A stretch of DNA of 64,000 bases from Clavelina lepadiformis (lineage: Eukaryota; Chordata; Ascidiacea; Aplousobranchia; Clavelinidae). How positions within the stretch are numbered: the first letter of the stretch is position 1; each line of letters starts with the position of its first letter. Below, one piece after another: positions 46,835-60,661 of this stretch. Both the position numbers and the translations under genes were made by a program. The stretch covers positions 12,471,820 through 12,535,819 of the forward strand of contig NC_135248.1 in NCBI RefSeq assembly GCF_947623445.1. Reading direction: 5' to 3'. The notes beneath the pieces were generated by a model, which saw only the letters and a program-made list of their open reading frames with translations, did not search any database and was not told where the DNA came from.

Positions 46835-49800
46835 TCATCTGCTTGAAAAATCACTTCTAAGGGAACGAAACCGTGACGAGCTTCGTCTTTTAATGCTATT
46901 CTTGACCTCTGATTTTGCTGGGTGCACTTTACTTGACATCTTGCCGCTATTACAGCAGCAAAAAGCGGCGAGCCTTGCGAAAATCCTGGTAAAGAAAACA
47001 AGTTTTGTAAAGTTGTTAGTTATGTTCTGTGATTTTGCAATCGCAATTTACAGGTCGTAAAACCGTGAGATCATATCTCATAACAGCTATTATAGGGAAG
47101 GGCAGAATCCATACGGAAGCTGTAATCCTGTTTGTAATGGACGCCACATACTTTTTGTATTCCTTTCTAAACTGTGTGTTCATTGCTGCATAAACGATTG
47201 GATTGATCATAGACGTTAGCCATTGTAGGTCGGATGTGGCCATATGGACTTCTGGTGCCACGCTGTCGTAATCCGTCACCAAGTTTAAGAAAGCACTGGA
47301 ACGTTATTAAACTTTTTAAACACTTTAGTACATTTATTTATGCGTTAAAAACTTGACATTTGTCTCAACTTAAAACCCTTGTAGGGAAGTTAGTAAATTT
47401 TGTAAGACTTGCCCTTCGATCTATTGCCTTGTAGAAATAAACATCAACATCCATTGCATGCTGCTGTTCCAGTTCGTATTTGTGAGAATTATTACTTGAC
47501 TTACCTTGGTAGAGCGCACAGTGCAAATGTTGCACAAATCACGGTGCACATGTAAAGAAGTTGCCTTTGAGCTTTCGCGTGTTGAACCGACCTTTTTGAC
47601 TTGTTTGCCTAAAAGTAAATTTTTTAAATGCTTTCACTATAATCAAAATGTAACTTTACCGATTATAAAAAATATGTCTATAGCTAAAGACCTATACACC
47701 ATCGTTTAGTTTAGAAAGTTAAAGTTGTGTTAAATTAGATTTTTGCTTAAAGTACTCACGAAACGGCTTTTCATCGTTCCTATTTTACTAATTGCGGCCG
47801 TTGAAAACGCTCTCCTTCAAGCAAAAAAAACAAAAACATGGGTTTAAGTGAGGTCAGAAGCTTAACATTAGCTTGGTACTAGGTGGTGGCAAAGTTATCT
47901 CTAAGTCAAATATTTGTGATGGCAAACAATCAGTAAAGCTTACTTTCGCTTAAAACTTGACTTTGTCAATCTGGATGAAAATCTAGATTGCTTCTTGAGA
48001 TAGTCAGTTATGTCAGTATGGTAGTTTTCTGTCGGCACACTTAAATGCCTGGGCCGCGGTAGCGGTAGCGGCTTTACAACGGATGTCTGAACATTACCTT
48101 CAGCTTTACTGTTAGAACTTTCAGTGTTGTTTGTATTTGCTGAAGGTTCCAAGGAAACCTTTCTTTCCACGAAAGTTCGAATGTTCTTCAAATTGGAGAA
48201 GGTCACAGCGCGTTGTTTAACCGCACGTAAAGAATAAACCTTCACATTTTCCGAATCTTCCGGAAGACTTGTTGGCAAGCTGGGTAACGTTTTAATGTTT
48301 CCTGATGAATTTCGTCTGCACAGTTTCGCGTGGCGCGTCGATACCGACTGCCTACGCAGAACCGCGACTTCGTAATCAGCACTGTCCGTAGTAAACGCTT
48401 GTCCGCGATGTTCTGTTTCGCTTGAAATTTCACGAAGTCTCCAATCCAAAGCTTCGGTGGCCGTGTTTACCGCAGGTTTAACCATGTTCCCCACAACAGG
48501 GTATTTCGGTGTGTCGGCTGTACTTCTAGTTGGGCTCCTTGAAGTTTCGTAACTAAGCTTAAGCTCGTATTGGTTGCTTGTTGAACGCATTGGTGACGAC
48601 GCCGCTAGCTTTGTATCCGTTGTGAATCCGTTTCCAAAACTGCTGTCGCATCTGTCGACTGTAAAAAGTGGAAAACATTGTTATGTCTGGGCTTTAAATG
48701 ACTTTCAAGACTAGATAAAAGTGTATGAGTTGCTTGTGGAGGTCACCGTGTATTTTTGGGTTGTCCACCGAGGCATGGCTTCTCTTGACTGTTGCAAACA
48801 TGGAGCCATATAAAGCAACCATGCACATGAATGGAAATAATTGGAAGAATATGCGCATGATTAGGGAATAGACGTCTGAAAAACCTTGGTTCCTGTAAAT
48901 AAAACCCAAACCCTACACTTTAAACAATCGTCCATATTTCTTGCGTACAGAAAAAACAAAGTTTGAAAACGCCATAGCACTTATTTATAGCATGGCATAA
49001 CCTTGATTGAATATCAGGGAATGCGAAGTACGAGATGATGCACTTGTTACAGTAAATCAAAAAAAAATCGTTAAACAAGGAAGTCTATTGTGATTTACTG
49101 CATACAAAAGATATATGGTTCTATTTTATTTGTGTACATAACTTGTTCAATACCTCGTATATGAGCATAAAAGTGCGTTTTGCCACCACCCAAACCCGTC
49201 GGTAAACAGCAGAGGTAGCAGACAAAGCGGGGCAAATACCCACATGATCACCGCTGTAACGCGGCGGCGTCGCTGAGAATATATGACTCGGTACGCCGCG
49301 TGTGGACGCGATACGTGCATATATCTGCCAAACAATTGAAGTGTACAACAGAAACATAATTAATTTCTGTGCAACATGGGTAACGTAGGCAAAGAAATTC
49401 ATATTAGATGCTTCGTACAACGCATGCTTTATGTATAAAAGGGTTTTCTTTAATACAACTTCTGTAAGTAGCCAACCTGTTACAGGAGATTGCCACCAGG
49501 AAAACAGCCGACGTATAATGGGCTGAGTAATAGAAGTACCCGAATAGTTCGCATGATACTGGCGAGAATAGCCAGTCCAACTTAGCGTATCCTGCAAAAT
49601 ATTCATATAGTTGATTGATAACCATATATAACTTCCCAAAAGAACGCTGTTTTGCCGTATTTTTGAGCCCTTGTTGTCGCCAACAATCGATAAACTAATT
49701 ATCAACTGTAGTGCGATAGAGGAAACACATCAGTCATCGCATCTGCAGATTAAACAGAGGTTGAAACTTACCGTTCACAATGAATGGTATTATGATGGAC

Positions 49801-50353
49801 GACGTGAAGAGGTCCACTGTGGCTAAATGCACAATTATCAAGTTAAAAGCGGTCTTCATTTTCGGGTTTGAATAGTAAGCTGCTATCGCCATCACATTTC
49901 CGGCAGTACCTGCAAAACAGAACTATGTTATTCCTGCACAACACTTTTAACAACAAGCATGTCACAAAAAAATAGTATACTTTCAAATTTATATTTAATT
50001 TACTGCTCAATTGCTTTCATACGAAAAGTACTCGCCACATAATAGGCGTGAACTCTAAAGCAATCGAGTGAGCGTATTGTCAAGTACACAATTTAACGCC
50101 ATGTAGACAAATACACTACAAACGGAATATTTTCACAAGAAAAGACACCGCGGATAAGAAGTCTATCCGCGTTGCAGCATTAGATCTCTGGAGCCAGACA
50201 AAAGGCGTTTTTGTTTATTTAGAGAAGATGAGACAGTCTCGAATTATGATGAAATAAATTACACAGGCTACTGTTCGAACGCTTACCGGCTAAGGAAACG
50301 ATAATGCCAACGCAAATGCCCAAATAGCGGAACTCCACGGCGGGCAACGTCAT
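46835..50353 (-). CDS. Class A (rhodopsin-like) G-protein-coupled receptor with giant third cytoplasmic loop
   Basis: Ten exons join in phase into 592 residues: 50353-50287, 49909-49772, 49591-49477, 49324-49154, 48892-48747, 48658-47944, 47787-47760 (28 bases), 47608-47505, 47295-47152 and 46985-46835. The landmarks are GTAGNVMAI in helix 1, LATVD in helix 2, and CNRYMHVSRP (NRY in place of DRY) after helix 3. Helix 5 has a proline (FQLFPFMCMVALYG), helix 6 ends CALP and helix 7 has NPIVY, followed by FRKEYKKIF and a FCCC palmitoylation-type patch. Loop 3, between helices 5 and 6, is about 280 residues, Ser/Thr/Arg-rich, mostly from one exon. NRY and a short second extracellular loop with one Cys recall melatonin, GPR84 and Moody-like receptors, but the ligand class is not decided. 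Plasma-membrane location is expected. Confidence 0.88.
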
Positions 50354-52086
50354 CGTTCTTGTTTTCTAGAAGCACGACGTCACGAGAGATGTAAAGCTGC
50401 TTTTCAGCTGTTTGTGTTGTTATAAGCACGGCTATATACCATGGCCTTTATTGCTCCATTCACAAGACGGTTTACACTTGTATTGCCAGTAAGATGCTCT
50501 GAAGATTTACATAGATCTTGTTTGAATTGATATTTTTATTAACTACGTAGACACCCCCTCTCCTTGACTTCGAAATAGAACGATAAACACCTAAGATTTT
50601 GAATAACAGAACTGCCTGTACGTTTCATAAAAGAAATATTAGACCTTTACACTAGATGGGCCTGCTAAAAATATCAATGCTCAGGGTGCGAACTAACTTG
50701 TAAAAATTTTAACCAGAAAATAGGCGATTTACTGATCTTTCAGTAAAATGGAGTCACGATTTATGGCATAACATGTTATATTAATCTGCCCACTTGTACT
50801 TTTAATCATTGCTTCCGCGACGTTAAATTAACGTTTGTCTCACTGCGTCAGCTATTGATAAGCTGCATTCACTCGGCCTGCCAAATATCAATTCGTCCAC
50901 CAAATAGCCTGCTCAATCATACAACTTTCCGATATACTACGGTTGAGACCGTTGAACACCATTTCCAGTTGCGGCAGCCGTGTTTTTCGTTCTCAACGCC
51001 TACCCACTACCAGTTCAGTAAAATCACACCACTCCACCATGTTTCCTTTGGTAGGAGGTGGGATACCTTTAAAATGCTATACTGACATGTGTAGTCGTTT
51101 AGAGGTAAAACGCATTCTACTAATACCAGCGTTATAGTGAATGCTCAGCGGTTTTCTCGTGTTTTAACATGCATAGGCCCAGGTTATTATTCTCAATCTT
51201 TTGTTAAACCCTGTTTTTATTCTATCTAGTTTTTATGGTTACAACCATCCAAATAGTTTACTGTTGTATTATTCAAAAGCTGGATAATAAATGCAGTATG
51301 CTACGTGTTTATCAAGTGCTCGTTTACCAATGAAGCGAATTCTCATAAACTGACTAACACGTACTGGCCTGTGCGCCATAAAGATTTGTTGACTGGTATC
51401 ACACAAAGCTTTATTGACTTCGACCGACATAGAAACGTAAGCACTGCGTCATTGCTAATAATTCAAATACCACTTCGTTTTATATAAGCCGTTATTCTGC
51501 TTTTAAGTCTTGGAAATTTAATTACTTGAGCAATCAGTTTACCTGAAACTAGTGAATTCTAAGCCACTATCTGCTCGCGGCAAGGTGCTATAGTGTTAAT
51601 AAGGTTTTATAGAAACAAGCGCGTTATATATACTTGTTTGGTGTCAGCAATACACGCGTTAAACTTTCCCGGTTGTCTCCTTCCCAATGCAAGTGCTGTT
51701 ACTCAATTCGGGGAATGCCGGTTAACATCTCGTCTATTCAGACATTTGCTATTTATGGCATTACGCTACGCATTTAGGGTTGCAGCCATAACTTGGCTAA
51801 CTTTTACTTTCCTTGTGATTTTACTTTGTACTTTCAATTCCTTGTCCAACGTCCACCGTTTGCTGCTTGTTAATATTTAAAACGCGAGTTCGTCATTCGA
51901 AACAGTTTTATTTTTGCAAAGCTGAAACGCCGTTGTCGGTTTGGAAAGTATTCTGAACATGCGATGGTGCCTATTCCAATGCATAGGCGGGGAATATGTA
52001 TAACGGGAATGCGGAACTGCGTCGGAAATATAATAATATTACAAAGCGCCAAAACATTCGTTTTACTGTCAAGCATTACAACACGA
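50354..52086. other. Intergenic, upstream of the GPCR gene and downstream of the multi-PDZ gene
   Basis: Both neighbours are on the minus strand. Frames of 60-100 codons occur, for example at 51593-51880, but none has a domain or exon partners. The left part should hold the GPCR promoter. Confidence 0.55.
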
Positions 52087-55000
52087 TTACAGTATGATCT
52101 CTTGTGCTTCTTTTTGGTCGTTTGAAACAACAGTGACTTTGGTTTGATCGTTTTTGTTTGCAATTTCATCCGTAGGTGGTTGATTTTTTATCGCTGCGTT
52201 GGTAACATTTGCATCTGCTGCGGATGCGTCTGGTCTATTTGGTTGTCCGCTGACGTCATTGCTCGGAGCCGATTTGATCTCTTCCACCTTGCTTATGTCC
52301 TTTATTTCGGTAACTCTGAAATCTTCATCTGTAACCATCATTAAGTCTTTTTCCTCCTCCATTAGCTTATCCTCATCCGGAAGCGAAGGAGTTTGCTCCA
52401 TCTTTATTTCCTCCTTGTCGTCATCATCATCTTCATTTTTCTCTTTAATGGGATCATAGCTTCTCATCATCACCTGTCCAGGTCTCCTGGAGTCAGTCTC
52501 CTCAAACTTCCATCGAAGCGTTCCGGAGTCGGCAAGATGAAATTTAGGCGCCCTACGTGCCGCACTAACCGGGTTTTGATTTCGCTGGAAAAAAATTGAA
52601 TAGTTAAGTTCACGTTGAATTGCACATTATCCACCGTAACCTTTTACTTTACTTTACTTTATGAGAATTTCGATGTTTGAGTTTGTTAATTGCGAACAAA
52701 TGTCAGGTGAATCACCATGTGATGAGTCGCTGATGAACGTGCGTTTGTATACCGCCATGATTTACCACAAAACCGTTTGGAAGTTGGTGTATATATATTT
52801 ATGCATTATTTAACTCAAGGTTTGCATATTCTGTTTGCAGCTTCTATTGCAGGTTTACTTTCAGCAACTTAAACACAAACCGCGCACCAAACCGAGAAAA
52901 ATACCACTACGTCATCAACTTTCTGCAGGCGAAAGAAACAGCGCCCACACATGCGCTTTGCAAAGACTAATTGTGTGACGCATTCTACAATGCCTTTTTT
53001 TCGTCTTGTAATAGAAGTATTGTCTTCTGAATAGAATGAAACCCACGTTTTATGTCGCAACCCGTGACGCATTTGCTGTTCAGCACGCATATAGAAAATA
53101 TTTAACTAACGAAGCAGTTCGGTTGCTGGTTGGTATTTGCAGAACGCAGCGTTAACAACTTGTTGCCGGCGGAATATTTTATAAATTGCAATATGCCATA
53201 TCTAAACAACTTTACCAAAATACTTACGTAAATAAGGTAGTCAGCCACATAAAATCGTGGCTTCCTTTAAATACTGCTACCGTGGTAGAACTTTAGTCTA
53301 TGGCCTTAGTTTAGATAATTCCTGCCCATTTTAGGTTCAACCACAAATTTGAACCTTGGTATCGTGTTTTTCTAATTTTTAATTTGCACGCGTTTTATTT
53401 TTAGATTTAAATACACACAAATAGCATCTCACTTTAGATTGGTTGACTCCTTTGCGTCGAGGAACATCAAATCTGCTTGTAAGATCGTTTTGAGGTAACG
53501 GTCTTTGCGTGATTGGGCGCCTACTAGCGGTGGTCGTCTTTTGGAGCTTTTTCAGCGTAAAGTCTAAGAAGTGACCCTGCAAAACAGCGTTTCAAATTTA
53601 TTTGAAGTTGGCATCTAAATATCATTTATTATTTTAATGAATGATTAAGAAACACCGACTTTGGCTAGGTAAGCAGTAAATGTTTAGTTTTTAGTTGAAA
53701 TGAGGGAAAATTGAAAATCTTAACATAAAGACGTTATGCGTTAAATTTCTCAGGTTTTATACAGCCTGAAAAAAATGCTAAAAACCTCCGAAGCAGTCTC
53801 TTCATCCTCCATTGCTTTGTCCTCTTCAACAAATGCAACATTGTCTTCACCTTTTGAGTATCGGGTTTTGAGAGATGGCTTGGTATCCCTGGAAAGTTGA
53901 TGTAAGTAATGAGTTTGGAAATAGTTGTGTCAGAAAATAATAAATACTAAATGCTATATGACAAATAAAAAAAGATGCTAGAAATACTAATTGGTTACTT
54001 TTTCGATGAGATCTTAGACTTCTTTTTGTTATTGCTGATGCTCCTCTTTAGTTTTCTGTTCCCAGACTTGTTACTACTCTTCTTGGCAGTATGTCTTTAA
54101 CCAAATGAATTAGTCAGTTAGCGTTTATTGCTTCCTATTAAGCTTAGCCTTCGTTTCGGGCTTAACAGAATTACGTATTGCTTTAACGCCATGTATAGAA
54201 AATCATTCACTTTATAAGGTCCACCGACTTGTTTTCTTGAGTTTCGTTCTCTTCAACTGGAGCTCTTAGATCAGTACCGGATTTTTGATTTTCTCTCGAA
54301 TTGTCTTTGTTCTTCCCGTACTCTCTCTTTTCCACCACGTAGTCTATCTTCTCTTCTCCGAGAAGTTGGTGGAAAATTGGATTGATGTTTGAGCGTTGAT
54401 TGGAAGTGTTATCGTCGTGGTTGAGTCTATAATAATGAACCAACTGTTATAAACTTGTTACAATTGAATGCGAACAAAAATTTGCTACTGCAGAACACAC
54501 TTCAATTCGTTTGATGTCGTTCTTTTAGGCTGAGATTGGTTCTGTTTCACCGACAATACTGTGAGTGTGACAGCACTTCTTGATTTCATAATCTTCGAAA
54601 TCGCTTCGTTGTAGGAAGTCACTGCAAAGTTTTGTCAATCACAAAACGAAAGAAAGTTTTTTTTGTAAATGCTTATTAACCTTTGCCCTTTGCGTGGAAC
54701 AAGAACAGTAAATGAAGCAGACTAAAATTGTGTTCAACCCGGTGTTAGTTTTAAACCTCACATCGAGTGACAGCAAGGGCGATTTTTGTTTAAAATTTCA
54801 AGCATGTTTTGGGCAAAATATTGAGCTTACTTTTAACGGATTCGCCATTTATTTCAATCAACCTGTCTCCCATGTACAGTCCGGCTATTTCTGCCGCACT
54901 TGACGCTTGGACGAATTCTATATAAAGTCCACGACTGTCCTCTTGGATACAGAAGCCGTATGAGCCATGTTTCTTCACGATCTGGTAAGATAAAATATAT

Positions 55001-58000
55001 GATATCAATGATAAGTTGTTTTCTGCTACATGGAGGGATTTTGGCAGAGTTTTAGTTAATTTAGAAAGAGTTGGAATGAACTTGAAGTAAGTTGTAGCGG
55101 CACTTACGAGATATAGGAACTAATTCAGGTGGGTTTACAAAACACATTTCAAACATATGTTTTATTATGAGCTATGTCTGCTATTGTGTTTGTAATCGTC
55201 TCTACTGTAGCCTACGTATGTGTAATAACAAGTTTAGTCAAAAAACATAGACCTGCAGTTACAATAAAGATCGCCAGGTATCATTTCCATATACACACAT
55301 ATGTACAAGACTTTGCATATACCTCACATGTTCTTGGGACGGCGACTTCTTTTGCCTGTTCGACTTTCACACTGACAACATTCAGCTTAACTACTTCACC
55401 GCTATTTCGAACCATCGACACAACATCTTCATGACTCTTACTTTCCACGTTTTCTCCATTTACCTGGAGGAAGATATGACTGATGCTTGAGTTGTGTTCT
55501 CAGTAAGTTTGTGGCTGCTACTTAAATTTGATAGAGGTGTAACACAAATCAGCAAACCAGTGACGTCAAAGATACAAATTTTATTTGGAGCTTTATAGTT
55601 TTTTTTGTTCCAGAGTTTAACAAAAAATCATTATGATGTAATGATACCATTATCAAACGGTCTCTTATCTTCAGTCCAGCTCTATCCGCAGTAGACCCGA
55701 TTGTCACATCTTCCATGTAATGGCCATTCTCATCAAACCAGAGATAAAATCCGAAAGATCCGCTCTCTTTGGTAATTTCAACATCGTGTGGTAGTTGGGC
55801 ATCTTAAGAACCAAAACATATGATTTAACCGCTTTAAGTAATCTCAATCTTCATCGCTTAGGCCTACTATTAACTTAGATCAGATCAACAATCTTGCTAC
55901 AAGCACTGGTATGGTCACCTTCTTCGTATTCTATGAGTAATTTGACTGTGTTTTGTCCATTCGCATGAATGCGCACCATCACTTGTTCATGATCTTCTTC
56001 TTCAACATTGGCTTCATTTACCTAATTAGAGTCACGGGAAATGAATCAAGAACTGAAAAAGCGGGAAACATAAATAAAACGTCAAACTCACACAGATAAT
56101 CCTATCCCCATCCCTGATTCCAGCGATATCGGCAGGACCGCCCTTGCCGACCCAGTGTACCACGTGGCCTCCGGCCGAGTCGTCCTCCCCCATAAATGAG
56201 TTGGAATAAGCGAGATGGAATCCGTACCCGTCTTCGTCTTTGTCTTTTTTCAGAGTCACTTCGTGCGTTACTTGTTTCTTTGGTGATTTTAGTTTTGGGG
56301 TCGCTGCCTTCTCAGCGTCTGCAACTGAAGAAACATCACTGTATTTTGTACGACAGTCCTCAGGTATTAGACGGGCCAATTTAGTTTAAGAACGCACTGA
56401 TGGATTTACAGCTATTAGTTTTGCCATTTTTACCAGGTTTCCAGTTGCTTTCTCCAGAAAATCTACTCTCCGCTTTCCTTGCGCAAACGTCGAGTCCTTT
56501 CTTCTTGCAGTAGAAGAAAGTCTTGGCGTCAACTGCCAAAATGTTGACGACATTGGTACAAGCTTTGATGCGATAGAAAACATCTTCATGAGTATCATCT
56601 TCGACATTTACACCGTTGATTTCAATGAGTCGATCGCCGCACCGTAAACCTGGATATTGGTAAATTGGCGTGGTTTCTCAGACCTCTCAGTCATCATGTA
56701 AACTAGTAAACTGTACCAAAATGATTTAGAGTTTTAGACTGAGGTACTGAGAATAAAGTAAGTACCTGCTTTGTCAGCCGGACTGCTTATAGTGACGTTT
56801 TGAACGAAGTGTCCACTTTCGTCGTGCCATAAATAGAAGCCGTAACCGCCTCGGTCTTTCATAACTTTGAACAAGAATGGCCTTCCCTGCAGCCCAAACT
56901 GATCTGACCGTTCATCAATGACAGTAAATGTTATTACGTTGCCGCTTTCTCGGATACGGGAAACCACCTTACACAATGAAAAATATTTTAGCATGTCGAA
57001 ATCGCAACAAACATTATAGGTGTTTTTTCATAATAAAATTGAATACCTCGTCGTGGTCCACCCCTTCTACTCTGTCTCCGTTAATGCACAGGATTCTGTC
57101 ACCGTCCATGAGACCAGCCAGTTCAGCAGGGCCCCCTTTCACGACCCTGTAATGGTAACACTTTAAGCTTTGTTATCGTTACTCAGAAAATTGACAGCGC
57201 AGAGAGTTCCTGTTGTCTTGTACAAAACTAGCTTAAAAAAGTTGAGTCTTTTCCGTAAACAATTAAACTACATTACCTTCGTATGATCTGACCATTTCTG
57301 TCCCTGTCAATTGCAAGGAAGAAACCGTGTTCTTCTTCGTCTGTCTTCCGTAACGTACATTGTCGCGGCGCACCGGTCGTAATGCTGGCTGCTGTGAAAA
57401 TGCCCAATATTTAAACTAACTCATAATTGGACTCTTGCTGCAGCGCTTTGTCATCAAATCAAAGAAATAGTTGTGAATTTTGAATTGCACACTCACGTTT
57501 TACGCTCTTTTCACTCATAAAAGTAGTGAAACTTTGAGTTTCAGCCATAGATATGGAATCGGCGATGCTTAGTGTAGGACCTCTCAGTGAATTGTAGCCT
57601 GATTCCGGATCTTCTTTTGTAACAAACACCGGCTGCTCTGGTATAGATATTGCATCATAATCAACTTCGTCCATGCCCTAAAGAAAGACTAAAGTTGTAT
57701 CGCCTGTGGTTTGAGATGATCCGTGATCTTATTACTTCTTGTATGCCCACACTTTTCTTGAACGATTCACACACTTTTATGTTTCATGAACCTTTATAGT
57801 CAAGCCCTTGTTTACCGTGTTTTTGAATTCCACAAGTTGTTTGTAATGTCGGGATGACTTGCTGTCAATCACCAGCAACACAACTTCATTCTCACAACCT
57901 CTCAGTTGGAGTAACATTTCTTCATGTGCTTCCTGCTCCACGCTTACGCCGTTCATTTGAATTACACGATCTCCAACCTAACGGCATCTCGTGATTAACC

Positions 58001-60511
58001 ATATGGATAAAGATATTGTTTCATCACAATTAAAAGGGTTGAATTTTCGGAGGACTATAGATAAGATTATTCATGATCTAAAAACGCCAAAACGGATTAT
58101 GACGTGCAATTTACAATATTATTTTATTCGTCGGTTGTTGAGATTATGGTTGATCGAACCTGGCAAGTAGCAATGACCTTTTTGGCTAGGTCAGGGACAG
58201 CTTGGTTATTAGCCGTGATTCATAGCTCAAATATTTACTTGATTTGTATTTAAACTCACTTTTAAACCTGCTCGTTCTGCTGGCCCACTTGGGTCAACTT
58301 CCTCAATATAATGCCCATCTTTCTTCCGGTCATATTCAACGCAGAATCCAAACGCATCTCTCTCTTTGAACATGCGGCAAAGACGAGGCTTATTTCTGCA
58401 AAAAGTGTTACGTCATTTTTATCGACTAGGTTCTACGTTCCCTTCTCACATTTGTTGCATAGATAGAAACAAGACTGCCATAAGGCAGACAACATTCCAC
58501 AGACGGTAATGAATAGAAGTTATCGCCTTGAGCAGAACCTTTTATAGACTCGATCATAATCCTCATCGACTACGATGACGTGGGCACCTCTTCTGCTTCG
58601 GCTTATAGCTTCTATAAGCCTCTGATGGGGTTCGTATTCTACGTTTTTCCCATTCACTTCGACAATCCGATCGCCTATTCTTAACCCAGCGCGGTCTGCT
58701 GCACCTCCACAATCGACCCATCTCACCACCTGGAACATACACCAAGATGTAACAAACTGGCTGTTTAAGTTGCAAAAAATACTGATTTTATTTGTTTTGA
58801 ACTTTGAATGTTGGAATTTTGAATATTTATTGACTTAGCTTACCTGCCCAATTCTGTCGTTGTCGATCACCACGTAGAGTCCAAATTCTTCTGCTGATTT
58901 CTTTGCAAGCCTGCAGTATCGTGGCTTCACGTCGCGTTTTGTCTTTCTTTTGGCTAAGTGCAATTAAAGTAGTAACCCAAAGATATGAGCATGTCCAGTA
59001 AATTTAACGCCTACCTGACGCTGTTAAGATGCAAATTATTTTTAAACAACTCGACTAAAACAATGTCCTTTTTACATTACTATAAAGTGGAGTGGAAAGT
59101 GTTTCATTGTTCATATATTGCGTTGTTGTTACGCGTGAGGAACTAAAAGATAAAATACCTTTTGGCGTTGAGATGTTTTGACCAGCTCTTCCAGAGAAGT
59201 AATTCACATCTAAGGAGGCGCTGATGGTCACTGCCTTTTTCCTTTTTAATAAAAAATATCACGATTGATAAAACCTAGCCTTGTAAAAACTAAGTTTCAG
59301 AAATAAATATTGAACTTTTACCGAAAAAATCCATCGGTTTTTGGGTCAACCACAAGCAGGTACAAAACTGATCCACTCATGCGTATCCTGTCCACAACCT
59401 CACGTGACTTTTCTTTTTCAATGTTCACTCCATTCACTTCGACAATTCGATCTCCAATCTTCAGACCTACACAAGAAGCCATCAATCTTATTTCCAGCTG
59501 AACTATCAAAGAAGACTCTTGGAGACTTTAACCAAGAGTTACCCGCTTTTTCTCCTGAGCCCCGAGGGACCAACTCTTCGATGTATTCTCCTTTCCTATC
59601 TTCTAGATAGAGAAGACTGAAACCGAAGCCAGAGTTTTGCTTGCTCACTTTGCACAGACGGGGTTTATATTCCAGTTCTCCTTGAGTAATACCTTGAAAA
59701 TGAATCGAATACAGTACACTTGTTTATCTGTCTGCTGAAAGATCTGTGTTTATTTATGCAGTATAATGACCTCCGCTATCTTCACTCTGTCGCATTACCT
59801 TCGACATTTCTCAGATTTATAGAAACATTTCGGTCTTCGTACAGTGCACTTGTGATTGCGTCTATCACCAAAATCCGGATATCTTTGTCCGCCATTGCAA
59901 GCTTGTACTCTATCTCTTCTGAGTTTGCAGAGTGTGCCATCAGTCCATTTATCTGTTTGTTAACCATTTAAATTGTACAGCAAAGGTAACTCGACCTGTC
60001 AGTCATTCTACAAAGTTTGATTATAAAATGTACTAGGTCGTTGCAATTTACTTCAACAGTTTTGCAAGCTAGCACTAATCATTCCTTTATGGTTTTGAGT
60101 TCAACGTGCACTTCATGTTACAGATACGGATATGTTTGACGGTATTGCTTACCTCAATAATTTGGGATCCCTCACTTAAACCGGCAAAGTCAGCACACGA
60201 TTCGGGTTCTACGTAAACAACCACATGACAGTTACGTATCTCGTCGAACATGACGCGAAATCCGAAATTGTTGTCACCAGCTTTTCTTACGATCCGATAA
60301 ATCTTTGGATGCGGAAGATCTAAGACATAGGTATTACGCTACCACCTAAATTTGCTTGCTGTTGTTTACCAAATCATGGATCATCTTCTGCAAATCTGTC
60401 TGGGCTTATATTCTAAGGGCACTTTACTTTTGTATAATGTGTCTATGTAAGTATATTACCTCCAACAAATGGCAACGTCTTTCCATAGTCTTCGTATCCG
60501 CGCGTACTCAT
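52087..60511 (-). CDS. Nine-PDZ scaffold protein (PDZK1/NHERF-like)
   Basis: Twenty-six exons join in phase (4125 coding bases, 1374 residues), from 60511-60460 to 52584-52087. Nine PDZ domains follow one another at about residues 20-110, 130-220, 255-340, 352-440, 515-605, 612-700, 745-835, 837-920 and 928-1010. Their carboxylate loops read FGFR, FGFS, FGLY, FGFC, HGFF, YGFY, YGFH, FGFY and YGFC, and most have a GDR-[IL]-[IV]-x-[VIM]-NG strand. The GYGF/FGF loop type and the R-L-C start are those of PDZK1 and NHERF proteins, which tether membrane transporters and receptors through C-terminal peptides. The last ~350 residues are disordered: Lys/Ser-rich near 1095-1127, Asp/Glu-rich near 1240-1290, ending AQEIIL. 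The start is the first methionine, ten bases after an ATTATAG acceptor. Human PDZK1 has four PDZ domains. A tetraspanin gene ends 150 bases upstream. Confidence 0.92.
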
Positions 60512-60520
60512 TGCATCAGA

Positions 60521-60523
60521 ACT
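60521..60523 (-). promoter_or_regulatory. Candidate splice or trans-splice acceptor before the PDZ gene start codon
   Basis: Read on the minus strand, CTGTTTCAATTATAG ends 10 bases before the ATG at 60511. No upstream exon is recognisable in the 138 bases back to the tetraspanin stop codon. In Ciona, spliced-leader trans-splicing joins a 16-base leader at such acceptors. A leader exon by ordinary cis-splicing cannot be excluded. Confidence 0.45.
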
Positions 60524-60661
60524 ATAATTGAAACAGCCAAGGCACTGACAGTTCTTATAACGTTTAAAAATTGATAACTAAGATACTGAATAGGCGTAGG
60601 TTGATTAATCTTGCAAATGTAAACCGTGTCATTGCTAAGGAAAATATATTTATGCTATTTC

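Noticed and set aside
49121-49705. A 194-codon minus-strand frame
   Set aside because: It overlaps GPCR exons 3 and 4 in another frame and runs through the intron between them; the spliced GPCR model explains the region.
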